DNA of 64,000 nucleotides from Pseudomonadota bacterium. GTDB lineage: Bacteria > Pseudomonadota > Alphaproteobacteria > Rhizobiales > Xanthobacteraceae. Within the stretch, counting starts at the first letter, position 1. Each line of letters starts with the position of its first letter. A program made the translations under genes and the position numbers. A model generated the notes under the pieces. That model was given only the letters and a program-made list of their open reading frames with translations, searched no databases and was not told the DNA's origin. The stretch lies in the NCBI GenBank assembly GCA_023435725.1, contig JAEYRD010000160.1, forward strand, positions 50,731 through 114,730, written 5' to 3'. Positions 26,128-34,046 of this stretch are shown here, piece by piece.

Positions 26128-26325
26128 GTCATGGCCGGGCTTCGTCCCGGCCATCCACGTCTTTCTAGCCGCGCATGATTATTAGCATGCTGGCGGTGAT
26201 CGTGTTGATCCGTGACCTTGACACGGTCGGCATGTGGCACCGAAGAACGTGGATGGCCGGGACGCCGTAGAGCGGAAGCGTCGCGGTTCTTCGGACGGTT
26301 ATGCCCGGCCATGACGAGATTTGTG
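26128..26325. repeat. Long inverted intergenic repeat (GTCATGGCCGGG ... CCCGGCCATGAC)
   Basis: The stretch between the divergent glycosylase and GluQRS genes is bounded by GTCATGGCCGGG at 26128 and its reverse complement at 26314-26325. Smaller nested arms inside include CCGGCCATCCACGT with its partner ACGTGGATGGCCGG. It resembles family B and gives a misleading early ATG (26311) for the GluQRS frame. Confidence 0.6.
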
Positions 26326-26328
26326 CAG

Positions 26329-27201
26329 ATGGCGCCACCCGTTTTCCGATTTGCCCCGAGCCCGAACGGCCTGCTGCATCTTGGGCACGCCTATTCGGCG
26401 CTGCTGAACTTCGATCGCGCACGCGACACCGGTGGGCGACTGTTGCTGCGCATCGAGGACATCGACGCGACGCGCTGCCGGCCGGAATATGAGGCGGCGA
26501 TCTACGAGGATCTCGCCTGGCTCGGGATCTCCTGGGAGACGCCGGTGCGGCGGCAGTCCGAGCATCTCGACGATTATCGCGCCGCGTTGGAAAAGCTCTC
26601 CGCGCTCGGCCTCGTCTATCCCGCTTTCGAGAGTCGCGCCGAGATCGCAAAGCTCGTCGCCGCGCGTGAGGCGGATGGGGCGTGGCCGCGCGATCCCGAC
26701 GGCGCACCGCTCTATCCCGGCACCGCGAAATCACTGCCCGCCGATGAGCGCGACCGGCTGATCGCCTCTGGCGCGCCTTATGCGCTGCGACTCGATATGG
26801 CGGCCGCCTGCCGCCGCGCCGCCAGCCTGACCTGGAATGAGCTGGGCGCGGGACCCGACGGCGAGCGCGGCGCCGTCCCGGCGCAGCCCGAGGCCTGGGG
26901 GGACGTCATCCTGGCCCGCAAGGAGACGCCGACCAGCTACCATCTCTCGGTGGTCGCGGACGACGCCCTCCAGTCTGTCAGCGAGGTGGTGCGGGGCCAG
27001 GATCTGTTTCACGCCACCTCGGTCCATCGTCTGCTCCAGGTCCTGCTCGGCTTGCCGGAACCGGCCTATCGCCACCATCAGCTGATTCGCGACGAGGCGG
27101 GGCGGAAGCTGTCGAAATCGAGCCGCTCGACCGGACTGCGGGAGTTGCGCGACGCCGGTGCCTCGCCTGCGGCGATCCGCCGGCTGGTGGGATTAGGTTA
27201 A
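26329..27201 (+). CDS. gluQ: Glutamyl-Q tRNA(Asp) synthetase
   Basis: A 290-residue paralogue of glutamyl-tRNA synthetase that lacks the anticodon-binding half. It glutamylates queuosine in the anticodon of tRNA-Asp. The nucleotide site is FAPSPNGLLHLGH at residues 8-20 and the KMSKS-type loop is KLSKS near 261. The stretch LRIEDIDATRCRPEYEAAI is a strong family match. In E. coli a zinc ion is held by cysteines between these; here the corresponding part (ESRAEIAKLVAAREADGAW) has none. The ATG at 26329 (MAPPVFRFAPSPN) is preferred to the one at 26311, which lies in a repeat. Confidence 0.93.
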   Translation: MAPPVFRFAPSPNGLLHLGHAYSALLNFDRARDTGGRLLLRIEDIDATRCRPEYEAAIYEDLAWLGISWETPVRRQSEHLDDYRAALEKLSALGLVYPAFESRAEIAKLVAAREADGAWPRDPDGAPLYPGTAKSLPADERDRLIASGAPYALRLDMAAACRRAASLTWNELGAGPDGERGAVPAQPEAWGDVILARKETPTSYHLSVVADDALQSVSEVVRGQDLFHATSVHRLLQVLLGLPEPAYRHHQLIRDEAGRKLSKSSRSTGLRELRDAGASPAAIRRLVGLG

Positions 27202-27307
27202 GTTTCTCTGGGGTTTAGCCAAACGCCGCCGTGACTCCGGGGGTTCCGTCGTGCCATGCTCGCTTCACGACCCCGGGGGGTCGAAGGGGATGCTTCGAAG
27301 GGGATTT

Positions 27308-28588
27308 ATGGCGGCGAAAACGCGCGCAGCGCGCACCACGCGGACGTCCAGGCGACCGCCTCGGAAGCAGTCCGGGGCGGCTGGCACGGCGCGTAAGCGC
27401 AGCGCGAAAACCGCCGCTCCTGACGTGGTTCAGGCCGCGCTTGCCGCCTTTGCCCATGAAGTCCGCACTCCCCTGACCGGCATTCTGGCGATCAGCGACC
27501 TGCTCGCGACCTCCGATCTCGGCGAGCGGGAGCGGCGCTGGGCCGACACCATCAAGGCCGGTGCCGAGCATCTGGCGAGCCTTGCCACGCTGTTCGTGGA
27601 CGCGGCCCGAACCGGCAAAGGGGCCGGCAAGAGCGGCGGCACGCTGCGGCAGGATCTGTTCGACCTGCGCGCGCTCGCGCGCAGCACTGGCGATTCGCTG
27701 GCCGGCCGCGCCGCGGCCAAGGGCCTCCAGGCCCAGGTCGAGATTTCCGAAAAACTTCCCGGACTGGTGGTCGGCGATTCCGTTCGCCTGCGCGCCGCTC
27801 TCGAGAACCTGATCGACAATGCCGTCAAATTCACCGAGCAAGGCGGCGTGGCGCTCGCGGTCGCGCCGTGGCGTCCGGCCCAAGGGAAGAGCAAGGACAA
27901 GGCGAAGGGCAAAGGCCGGGTCGGCGTCGCGTTCTCGGTCTCGGACAGCGGCATCGGCCTGACCATGGCCGAGATCAAGCGGCTGTTCCGTCCGTTCACC
28001 CAGGCCAATGTCACCATCGCCTCGCGCTTCGGCGGTGCCGGGCTCGGGCTATCGTCGGTGAAGCAACTCGCGCGCGCGATGGGCGGCGACATCACCGTCG
28101 CGCCGCGCCGCGGCGGCGGCGCTACCTTCACATTGACCGTGTCGCTGGATGCGACGGGATCAGGCAAATCCCGCAAATCGAAGAGCGACAGTGAGACGGA
28201 TGCGTTAGCGGCACTGCGCGTGCTCAGCGTCGAGGACAATCCGTTCGGCCGCGTCGTGCTCAACACCATCCTGACCGAGCTCGGCCATCATGCCGAGTTC
28301 ATCGGGCGTGGCGAGGACGCTGTCGAGCGGCTAGCCCAGGGCGCCTTCGACGCGGTGTTGATGGATATGGTGCTGCCGGGCATCGACGGCGTCGAGGCCA
28401 TCAGGCGGATCCGCACCATGCCGGCGCCGCTGGCCCAGATCCCCATCATCGGTGTCTCCGGTCGCGGCGAGGACGAGGCGGCCTCGCGCGAGGCCGGCGC
28501 CGACGCCTTCCTGGTCAAGCCTGTGTCTCCGCGGGCTTTAGCGACTGCGCTGCTTGAAGCGAAACGCCGTGAGGTAGCCGCGACTTGA
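27308..28588 (+). CDS. Soluble hybrid histidine kinase / response regulator
   Basis: A 426-residue two-component protein without membrane segments. Residues 1-35 are rich in Arg, Lys and Ala. The phospho-acceptor box is FAHEVRTPLTGIL with His50. The catalytic domain shows ENLIDNAVKFT (N box), VSDSGIGL (G1) and GGAGLGLSSVKQL (G2), with a Lys-rich insert (GKSKDKAKGKG) between N and G1 boxes. A receiver domain starts at LRVLSVEDNPFGR near 305 with phospho-Asp near 353 (LMDMVLPG) and the conserved Lys in LVKPVSP. There is no PAS, GAF or other input domain, so the signal likely comes through a partner protein. Its 3' end overlaps the convergent yihY-type gene by 74 bases. Confidence 0.92.
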   Translation: MAAKTRAARTTRTSRRPPRKQSGAAGTARKRSAKTAAPDVVQAALAAFAHEVRTPLTGILAISDLLATSDLGERERRWADTIKAGAEHLASLATLFVDAARTGKGAGKSGGTLRQDLFDLRALARSTGDSLAGRAAAKGLQAQVEISEKLPGLVVGDSVRLRAALENLIDNAVKFTEQGGVALAVAPWRPAQGKSKDKAKGKGRVGVAFSVSDSGIGLTMAEIKRLFRPFTQANVTIASRFGGAGLGLSSVKQLARAMGGDITVAPRRGGGATFTLTVSLDATGSGKSRKSKSDSETDALAALRVLSVEDNPFGRVVLNTILTELGHHAEFIGRGEDAVERLAQGAFDAVLMDMVLPGIDGVEAIRRIRTMPAPLAQIPIIGVSGRGEDEAASREAGADAFLVKPVSPRALATALLEAKRREVAAT

Positions 28589-29408
28589 TGATCGCGGCGT
28601 TGAGCTCGCCGCCGTAAACGAAGATCGCGGCGATGAAGTACAGAAACACCAGCGCGATGATCACCGAGGCGAGCCCCGCATACATCGTCACGTAGTTGTT
28701 GGCGAAGCGCGCCAGATATTGGCCGAACACGATGCCCGAGATCAGCGACGCCACCATGGTGAAGACGATCCCGGGCAGGATCTGGAAGAAACTGCGCCGC
28801 CCGGCCGGCACCCAGGCGTGCAGGATGAACAGAGCCACCACCAGCGCGCAGATGGTGATGCCATAGCGCAGCCAGGTGAGGATGCTCTCGTTGGATTCGA
28901 CGAACAGCGGAATGTGACGCCGTGCCGCCTCGATGATGAGCGGGCCGAGCACGATCAGGAACGCCATGGCGAGCGCGGTAAAGGCCGCGACCAGCGTGTA
29001 GCCGATCGACTCCAGCCGCAGCCAGTACCAGCGCCGCATCTCTACCACCGCATAGGCGCGGTTGAGTGCAACCCGCAGCGCTTCGACGCCGTTCGAGGCG
29101 AAGTAGACCGACAGCACCGCGCCGATGGTCAGCACATCGGTGCGGGTAGTGGTCAGCACGTCGTGGACTTCGCCCGAGATCGAATCTGAGACCTGCTTGG
29201 GCCAGACCTCGAGCATCAGCCCGGCCGCCTGGTCGGCGAGCTCCTTGGACCCGAAGAAGCCGGCCAGCGAGGTGAGCACGATCAGGAACGGGAACAGCGC
29301 CATCAGCGTCGACAGCGCGATATGGCTTGAGATCGCCCAGCCGTCGTCGGCCAGGAACGTGTAGAACGCATCCATCACGACGACGTAGATGTAGCGGATG
29401 GCCTTCAC
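28515..29408 (-). CDS. YihY/BrkB-family inner-membrane protein
   Basis: A 297-residue protein with six predicted membrane helices, of the UPF0761/BrkB family. It starts from a GTG at 29408 with AGGGC upstream; an ATG at 29375 is an alternative. Family features are DGWAISSHIALSTLMALFPF near residue 25, the VYFASNGVEALRVALNRAY segment and the FLYFIAAIFVYGGELNAAI last helix. The function of these proteins is not settled despite early annotation as ribonuclease BN. The C-terminal 25 codons lie antisense within the hybrid kinase gene, which is unusual for a convergent pair. Confidence 0.88.
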   Translation of the reverse strand: MKAIRYIYVVVMDAFYTFLADDGWAISSHIALSTLMALFPFLIVLTSLAGFFGSKELADQAAGLMLEVWPKQVSDSISGEVHDVLTTTRTDVLTIGAVLSVYFASNGVEALRVALNRAYAVVEMRRWYWLRLESIGYTLVAAFTALAMAFLIVLGPLIIEAARRHIPLFVESNESILTWLRYGITICALVVALFILHAWVPAGRRSFFQILPGIVFTMVASLISGIVFGQYLARFANNYVTMYAGLASVIIALVFLYFIAAIFVYGGELNAAIIKSRLPHGVSLQAAQSLKPAETQA

Positions 29409-29765
29409 AGCTTGCCCTGTCCTGCTTTCTCTCCCCGCAAGCGGGGAGAGGCGAAGAAGATTGGCAACACGCGCAAATCGGAAATCATCCTGCCAGCTTG
29501 TGATATTATTGCCCTAAAAGCCAGATCACGAAGGCGGTAGCGTTCCCCTCTCGTCATTCCGGGGCGCGCCAACGGGTCCGCGCAAAGCGCGGCCCGATGA
29601 CAGGCTCCGTGCGAGCCTGGAATCCATTTCACCGCCCGGCGTGTGGCGACATCGATTCCGGGTTCGATGCTCCGGCGTCGCGCTTCGCGCGATCCCGTCG
29701 CATCGTCCCGGAATGACCGGGATAGGGAGATGGCGGACTGCCGCACACGGTGTTATCACCCCCCA
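29409..29765. other. Repeat-filled intergenic stretch
   Basis: 357 bases between the divergent yihY-type and HIG1-type genes. It holds a small perfect hairpin CTCTCCCCG-CAAG-CGGGGAGAG at 29429-29450 and the long family B repeat at 29553-29717. I see no gene in it. Confidence 0.6.
29553..29717. repeat. Palindromic intergenic repeat, family B copy 2 (composite)
   Basis: Bounded by GTCATTCCGGGGCGCG and CGTCCCGGAATGAC. The left part is nearly identical to the copy at 16364-16440 read on the other strand. At 165 bases it looks like two units fused head to tail. Confidence 0.75.
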
Positions 29766-29960
29766 ATGGCAACTCTCCTGACTACTTTCATCCTGCCGGT
29801 GGCAGCCGGCGCCGTGGCGTTGGTGCTGCTGCTCGGTCTCGTCAACATGATGCGCGGCGGCTCGCCCAACACCTCGCAGAAGCTGATGCGCCTGCGCGTG
29901 CTGCTTCAGTTCGTGGCGATTGTCATCGCCATGACCGCGGTCTGGGCGATGGGGCGCTAG
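29766..29960 (+). CDS. Small twin-transmembrane protein, HIG1-type
   Basis: A 64-residue protein with two hydrophobic helices (TTFILPVAAGAVALVLLLGL and VLLQFVAIVIAMTAVWAMG) joined by a polar turn with NTSQKLMRLRV. This is the layout of bacterial HIG1-domain or twin-transmembrane proteins. In mitochondria HIG1 proteins help assemble respiratory supercomplexes; a like role in bacteria is only suggested. The ATG at 29766 is chosen because the longer frame upstream lies in a repeat. It precedes the cobalamin adenosyltransferase gene by 88 bases with a family C repeat between. Confidence 0.8.
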   Translation: MATLLTTFILPVAAGAVALVLLLGLVNMMRGGSPNTSQKLMRLRVLLQFVAIVIAMTAVWAMGR

Positions 29961-30028
29961 GGCATGATCCGGACCCGCGGGCCGCGCCAGCGCAAAATGC
30001 GCAGCGGTTTTCCGGCAACATCATGCCC
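29961..30028. repeat. Short palindromic repeat, family C copy 3 (diverged)
   Basis: GGCATGATCCGGACCC ... GCGGTTTTCCGG ... ATCATGCC between the HIG1-type and adenosyltransferase genes; related to the copies at 19371 and 33945 but with a longer interior. Confidence 0.6.
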
Positions 30029-30048
30029 CTGAGATCAAGGAGGCCATC

Positions 30049-30621
30049 ATGGTCGTACTGAACCGCATCTATACGAAGACCGGTGACGACGGCACGACAG
30101 CGCTCGGCTCGGGCGAACGTCGTCCGAAATATGATCTGCGCATCGCGGCCTATGGCACGGTCGACGAGACCAATGCTGCGATCGGCGTGGTGCGGCTCCA
30201 CACGGGGGACGCGCCCGAGCTCGATGCGATGCTTGGCCGTATCCAGAACGATCTGTTCGATCTCGGCGCCGATCTCGCGGTGCCTGAGCGTGAGGGCAAG
30301 GCGGAGCGGCTGCGGGTGGTGGCAAGCCAGGTCGAACGGCTCGAGCACGACATCGACACGCTCAACGACAAGCTGGCACCGCTGACCTCCTTCGTGCTGC
30401 CGGGCGGCACGCCGACCGCCGCCCATCTCCACGTCGCCCGCACGATATGCCGCAGGGCGGAACGGGTGATGGTGGAACTGGCGGCTCAGCCCGGCGAGCC
30501 CGTCGGCGCCGCTGGCATCCAGTATATGAACCGGCTGTCGGACTTCCTGTTCGTGGCGAGCCGTGCCGCTAACCATAATGGCGCCGGCGATGTGCTCTGG
30601 GTTCCGGGCCAGAATCGCTGA
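30049..30621 (+). CDS. Cob(I)alamin adenosyltransferase, PduO type
   Basis: A 190-residue ATP:corrinoid adenosyltransferase. The ATP site is YTKTGDDGTTALGSGERRPK near residues 8-27 and YGTVDETNAAIG follows. The C-terminal half has CRRAERVMVELAAQ and NRLSDFLFVASR, both family signatures. It transfers the 5'-deoxyadenosyl group of ATP to reduced corrinoid, making coenzyme B12 for enzymes such as methylmalonyl-CoA mutase. No cobalamin riboswitch is visible upstream. It lies just before the etfBA operon, with 125 bases between. Confidence 0.95.
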   Translation: MVVLNRIYTKTGDDGTTALGSGERRPKYDLRIAAYGTVDETNAAIGVVRLHTGDAPELDAMLGRIQNDLFDLGADLAVPEREGKAERLRVVASQVERLEHDIDTLNDKLAPLTSFVLPGGTPTAAHLHVARTICRRAERVMVELAAQPGEPVGAAGIQYMNRLSDFLFVASRAANHNGAGDVLWVPGQNR

Positions 30622-30746
30622 CCCATTGAGCAGCGCATTTCTGCGGTCCAAAATTTGGCACCTTCACGCGTTGACCGGGCCGGATCAGGCCTTTAGGTTC
30701 CGCGCCAGTTGATAACCCCCCTCCCAAATTGAGTGAAAGAGGATCG

Positions 30747-31496
30747 ATGAAGGTCTTAGTGCCGGTAAAGCGGGTGGTCGATTACAACGTCAAGGTCCGC
30801 GTCAAGGGCGATGGATCGGGCGTTGAACTCGCCAACGTCAAAATGTCCATGAACCCGTTCGACGAAATCGCGGTCGAGGAAGCGTTGCGCCTGAAGGAAG
30901 GCGGCAAGGCCACCGAAGTCGTGGTGGTCTCGATTGGACCGGCGCAGGCATCGGAGACGATCCGCACCGGTCTCGCCATGGGCGCCGATCGCGGCATCCT
31001 GGTGAAGGCCGAGGGCACCGTCGAGCCGCTCGCTGTCGCCAAGATTCTGAAGAAGGTCGCGGAAGAAGAGCAGCCGGGCCTGATCATTCTCGGCAAGCAG
31101 GCGATCGACGACGACAGCAATCAGACCGGTCAGATGCTGGCTGCGCTGCTCGGCTGGTCGCAGGCGACGTTCGCCTCGAAGCTCGAGGTCGAAGGAAGCG
31201 ACTTCAAGGTTACCCGCGAAGTCGACGGCGGCCTGCAGACCGTGAAGCTGAAGGGACCGGCGATCGTCACCACCGATCTCCGGCTCAACGAGCCGCGCTA
31301 TGCGTCGCTGCCCAACATCATGAAGGCCAAGAAGAAGCCGATCGCGGAGAAGGCGGTCGCCGATTACGGCGTCGACGTCACCGCGCGCCTCGAAGTTCTG
31401 AAGACGGCTGAGCCCGCGGGCCGCAAGGCCGGCGTCAAGGTCAAGGACGTCGCCGAGCTGGTGTCGAAGCTCAAGAACGAAGCCGGGGTGCTCTGA
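30747..31496 (+). CDS. etfB: Electron transfer flavoprotein, beta subunit
   Basis: A 249-residue ETF beta subunit. The N-terminus MKVLVPVKRVVDYNVKVRV is diagnostic, and MSMNPFDEIAVEEALRLKE follows. The AMP-binding loop is in LIILGKQAIDDDSNQTGQML near residue 115, and the recognition-loop region includes VDGGLQTVKL. The ATG at 30747 follows AGAGGA; a TTG at 30729 is in frame but less likely. The pair EtfB/EtfA takes electrons from acyl-CoA dehydrogenases and passes them to ETF-quinone oxidoreductase. The stop shares one base with the etfA start. Confidence 0.97.
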   Translation: MKVLVPVKRVVDYNVKVRVKGDGSGVELANVKMSMNPFDEIAVEEALRLKEGGKATEVVVVSIGPAQASETIRTGLAMGADRGILVKAEGTVEPLAVAKILKKVAEEEQPGLIILGKQAIDDDSNQTGQMLAALLGWSQATFASKLEVEGSDFKVTREVDGGLQTVKLKGPAIVTTDLRLNEPRYASLPNIMKAKKKPIAEKAVADYGVDVTARLEVLKTAEPAGRKAGVKVKDVAELVSKLKNEAGVL

Positions 31497-32446
31497 TGAC
31501 GACGTTGCTGATTGCCGAACACGAACACGAGGTCCTCAAGGACTCCACCAACAAGGCGCTGACCGCAGCTTCCCAGCTCGGCGGCGACGTTCACGTGCTG
31601 GTCGCCGGCGGCGGGCAGGGCACCAAGGCTGCGGCCGAGGCGGCCTCGAAGCTTGCCGGTGTCGCCAAGGTGCTGGTCGCCGAGGGCGAAGCCTACGCGC
31701 ACGATCTCGCCGAGCCGCTGGCCGCGCTGATCGTCTCGTTGGCCCCGTCCTATGACGCGATCATCGCGCCCGCGACCTCGCGCTTCAAGAACGTGATGCC
31801 GCGCGTCGCCGCGCTGCTCGACGTCATGCAGGTCTCGGAGATCATCAAGGTGGTCGCGCCCGACACCTATGAGCGTCCGATCTATGCCGGCAACGCCATC
31901 CAGACAGTGAAGTCGAAGGACGCCAAGAAGGTCATCACGGTCCGTACCTCGACCTTCGCGGCGGCCGCTGCCGGCGGCAGCGCGCCGGTCGAGAGCGTCG
32001 CTGCTGCGGCCGATCCGGGCCTGTCGTCCTTCGTCGGTGAGGAAGTCGCCAAGAGCGACCGTCCCGAGCTGACCTCGGCGAAGATCATCGTCTCCGGTGG
32101 ACGCGCCATGCAGAGCCGCGAAAACTTCGCGAAGTACATCGAGCCGCTCGCCGACAAGCTCGGCGCCGGCGTCGGTGCCTCGCGCGCGGCGGTGGACGCC
32201 GGCTATGCGCCGAACGACTGGCAGGTCGGCCAGACCGGCAAGGTCGTGGCCCCCGAGCTCTATGTCGCGGTCGGCATTTCCGGCGCGATCCAGCATCTGG
32301 CCGGCATGAAGGACTCCAAGGTGATCGTTGCGATCAACAAGGACGAGGACGCGCCGATCTTCCAGGTTGCCGATTACGGCCTGGTCGCCGACCTCTATCA
32401 GGCGGTTCCTGAGCTGACGGCCGAACTCGGCAAGCTCGGCAAGTAA
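31496..32446 (+). CDS. etfA: Electron transfer flavoprotein, alpha subunit
   Basis: A 316-residue ETF alpha subunit that binds FAD. The C-terminal FAD domain is complete: ADKLGAGVGASRAAVDAGY near residue 220, GQTGKVVAPELYVAVGISGA, and INKDEDAPIFQVADYGLVAD. The N-terminal domain ends in DVMQVSEIIKVV and AGNAIQTVKSK. The ATG overlaps the last base of the etfB stop, so the two subunits are translationally coupled. A perfect terminator follows 10 bases after the stop. The pair serves fatty acid and amino acid oxidation and is not the nitrogen-fixation FixBA type by sequence feel. Confidence 0.97.
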   Translation: MTTLLIAEHEHEVLKDSTNKALTAASQLGGDVHVLVAGGGQGTKAAAEAASKLAGVAKVLVAEGEAYAHDLAEPLAALIVSLAPSYDAIIAPATSRFKNVMPRVAALLDVMQVSEIIKVVAPDTYERPIYAGNAIQTVKSKDAKKVITVRTSTFAAAAAGGSAPVESVAAAADPGLSSFVGEEVAKSDRPELTSAKIIVSGGRAMQSRENFAKYIEPLADKLGAGVGASRAAVDAGYAPNDWQVGQTGKVVAPELYVAVGISGAIQHLAGMKDSKVIVAINKDEDAPIFQVADYGLVADLYQAVPELTAELGKLGK

Positions 32447-32456
32447 AAAGCGTTAA

Positions 32457-32497
32457 AAACACCGGCCGGAGGTATAAACTCCGGCCGGTGTTTCATT
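32457..32497 (+). terminator. Intrinsic terminator after etfA
   Basis: A perfect 15-base stem, AAACACCGGCCGGAG at 32457-32471 and its complement at 32479-32493, with a seven-base loop GTATAAA and CATTTTT after it. It closes the etfBA operon 10 bases past the stop. Confidence 0.92.
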
Positions 32498-32654
32498 TTT
32501 GAGGCGTTTTCTTTGGCGGGGGCGCGCCCGGGGGAGCGATCCAATCTAGGTTTCGAGCCCAGGTTCTGATTAAATCGAGCTTCTGGTCAAATCAGACCTC
32601 CCGGCTTTGGGGATAGGCAGGCGCGACATGCGCGCCGTTCCGGTGGATGGCATT

Positions 32655-33536
32655 ATGGCGGCAGTGATCAAGAAGGTCGGCGTGATCGGCGCGGGTCAGA
32701 TGGGCAATGGCATCGCGCATGTCGCGGCGCTGGCCGGCTTCGACGTGGTGCTCAACGACGTCTCGGCCGACCGCCTCAAGTCGGGCATGGCCACGATCAA
32801 TGGCAATCTGGCGCGCCAAGTCTCCAAGAAGGCCGTGACGGAGGACGACAAGGCCAAGGCGATTGCGCGCATCAAGCTCGCCGAGAAGCTGGACGAGCTT
32901 GCCGATTGCGACCTCGTGATCGAGACCGCGGTCGAGAAGGAAGAGGTCAAGCGCAGGATATTTCACGAGCTCTGCGCGGTGTTGAAGCCGGAGGCGATCG
33001 TCGCCTCCGACACGTCCTCGATCTCGATCACCCGACTGGCTGCCGCCACCGACCGGCCCGAACGCTTCATCGGCATTCACTTCATGAATCCGGTGCCGCT
33101 GATGGAGCTGGTGGAGCTGATCCGAGGCATCGCCACCGACGATTCGACCTTCGAGGCGTCCAAGGAATTCGTCGCCAAGCTCGGCAAGCAGGTCGCGGTC
33201 TCGGAGGATTTCCCGGCCTTCATCGTCAACCGTATCCTGCTGCCGATGATCAACGAGGCGATCTACACGCTGTATGAAGGCGTCGGCAACGTCGAGGCGA
33301 TCGACGCGGCGATGAAGCTCGGCGCACACCATCCGATGGGTCCGCTGGAGCTTGCCGATTTCATCGGCCTCGATACCTGCCTGTCGATCATGCAGGTGCT
33401 GCATGAGGGCCTGGCCGATTCCAAGTATCGTCCGTGCCCGCTGCTGGTGAAATACGTCGAGGCCGGCTGGCTCGGCCGCAAGACCCAGCGCGGCTTCTAC
33501 GACTACCGCGGCGCCAAGCCGGTTCCGACGCGCTGA
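32655..33536 (+). CDS. 3-hydroxybutyryl-CoA dehydrogenase
   Basis: A 293-residue NAD-dependent enzyme of the Hbd/PaaH type. The dinucleotide site is KVGVIGAGQMGNGIAHVAA at residues 6-24 with VVLNDVS as the second strand. The catalytic histidine is in GIHFMNPVPLMELVE near residue 138, and AFIVNRILLPMINEAI and PLELADFIGLDTCL complete the C-terminal domain. It oxidises 3-hydroxyacyl-CoA to 3-oxoacyl-CoA, either in butanoate use or in polyhydroxybutyrate turnover. The start at MAAVIKK (32655) is preferred to an ATG at 32628 and a GTG-type opening at 32607. It follows the etf terminator, so it has its own promoter. Confidence 0.95.
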   Translation: MAAVIKKVGVIGAGQMGNGIAHVAALAGFDVVLNDVSADRLKSGMATINGNLARQVSKKAVTEDDKAKAIARIKLAEKLDELADCDLVIETAVEKEEVKRRIFHELCAVLKPEAIVASDTSSISITRLAAATDRPERFIGIHFMNPVPLMELVELIRGIATDDSTFEASKEFVAKLGKQVAVSEDFPAFIVNRILLPMINEAIYTLYEGVGNVEAIDAAMKLGAHHPMGPLELADFIGLDTCLSIMQVLHEGLADSKYRPCPLLVKYVEAGWLGRKTQRGFYDYRGAKPVPTR

Positions 33537-33540
33537 CGTC

Positions 33541-33627
33541 GTAGGGTGGGTTAGTGAAGCGTAACCCACCGCTTTTGCCTCTGGGGATGCGAACATTGGT
33601 GGGTTACGCCTTCAGCTAACCCTACGG
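33541..33627. repeat. Inverted intergenic repeat, family E
   Basis: GTAGGGTGGGTTAG at 33541 faces CTAACCCTAC ending at 33627, with an inner pair GTAACCCACC and GGTGGGTTAC. It lies downstream of the hydroxybutyryl-CoA dehydrogenase gene. Confidence 0.75.
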
Positions 33628-33742
33628 CACCTCGTGACAGACCGTTCGTGTCGCATCGTGTCCGGGCCACGAAACCGTCCGAAATCTCCACCTCCCGTTA
33701 ACCCCACGCGCCTAGGTTGCCTCTGGTACGAGGGTTTGCGTA

Positions 33743-33937
33743 ATGGACATGATGGCGATGGTCAGCACCATGCTGGCCGCTCAGCAAGGCGCGCTGCAAT
33801 CGAATATTGCGGCGACGCTGACGAAGCAGAACATGGATATGGAGAAATCCACCGTCCTGACGCTGCTCGGCGCCGGTCAGCCCTCGCTGGCCAATGTCGG
33901 CCCCGGCGTCGGCGGCAATCTCAACGTCACCGCTTGA
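33743..33937 (+). CDS. YjfB-like putative motility protein
   Basis: A 64-residue protein starting MDMMAMVSTMLAAQQGALQS and ending in VGGNLNVTA. The pattern of a short helix with alternating Met and Gln, then KQNMDMEKSTVLTLL, fits the small YjfB family named putative motility protein. Its function is not known. No flagellar gene lies near. GC-rich third positions and the ATG after TTGCGTA suggest a real gene, but the ribosome site is weak. It is followed by a family C repeat and a bidirectional hairpin shared with tlpA. Confidence 0.7.
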   Translation: MDMMAMVSTMLAAQQGALQSNIAATLTKQNMDMEKSTVLTLLGAGQPSLANVGPGVGGNLNVTA

Positions 33938-33944
33938 ACTCCTA

Positions 33945-33993
33945 GAGCATGATCCGGAAAAGTGTGAAGCGGTTTTCCGAAAAGATCATGCTC
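33945..33993. repeat. Short palindromic repeat, family C copy 2
   Basis: GAGCATGATCCGGAAAAGTG ... CATGCTC, almost identical to the element at 19371-19419, 8 bases after the YjfB-like stop. Confidence 0.85.
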
Positions 33994-34003
33994 AAACAAT
34001 AAC

Positions 34004-34046
34004 CTAAAGCGCGATGACGATTCATCCCAATCTCATCGCGCTTTAG
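34004..34046. terminator. Hairpin shared by YjfB-like gene and tlpA
   Basis: A perfect 14-base inverted repeat, CTAAAGCGCGATGA at 34004-34017 and TCATCGCGCTTTAG at 34033-34046. The tlpA stop codon (34043-34045) lies inside the right arm. It could end transcription from both sides, although T runs are short. Confidence 0.6.

Noticed and set aside
30671..30697. TTGACC with TTTAGG as an etfBA promoter
   Set aside because: The spacing of 15 bases and the poor -10 do not support a firm call.
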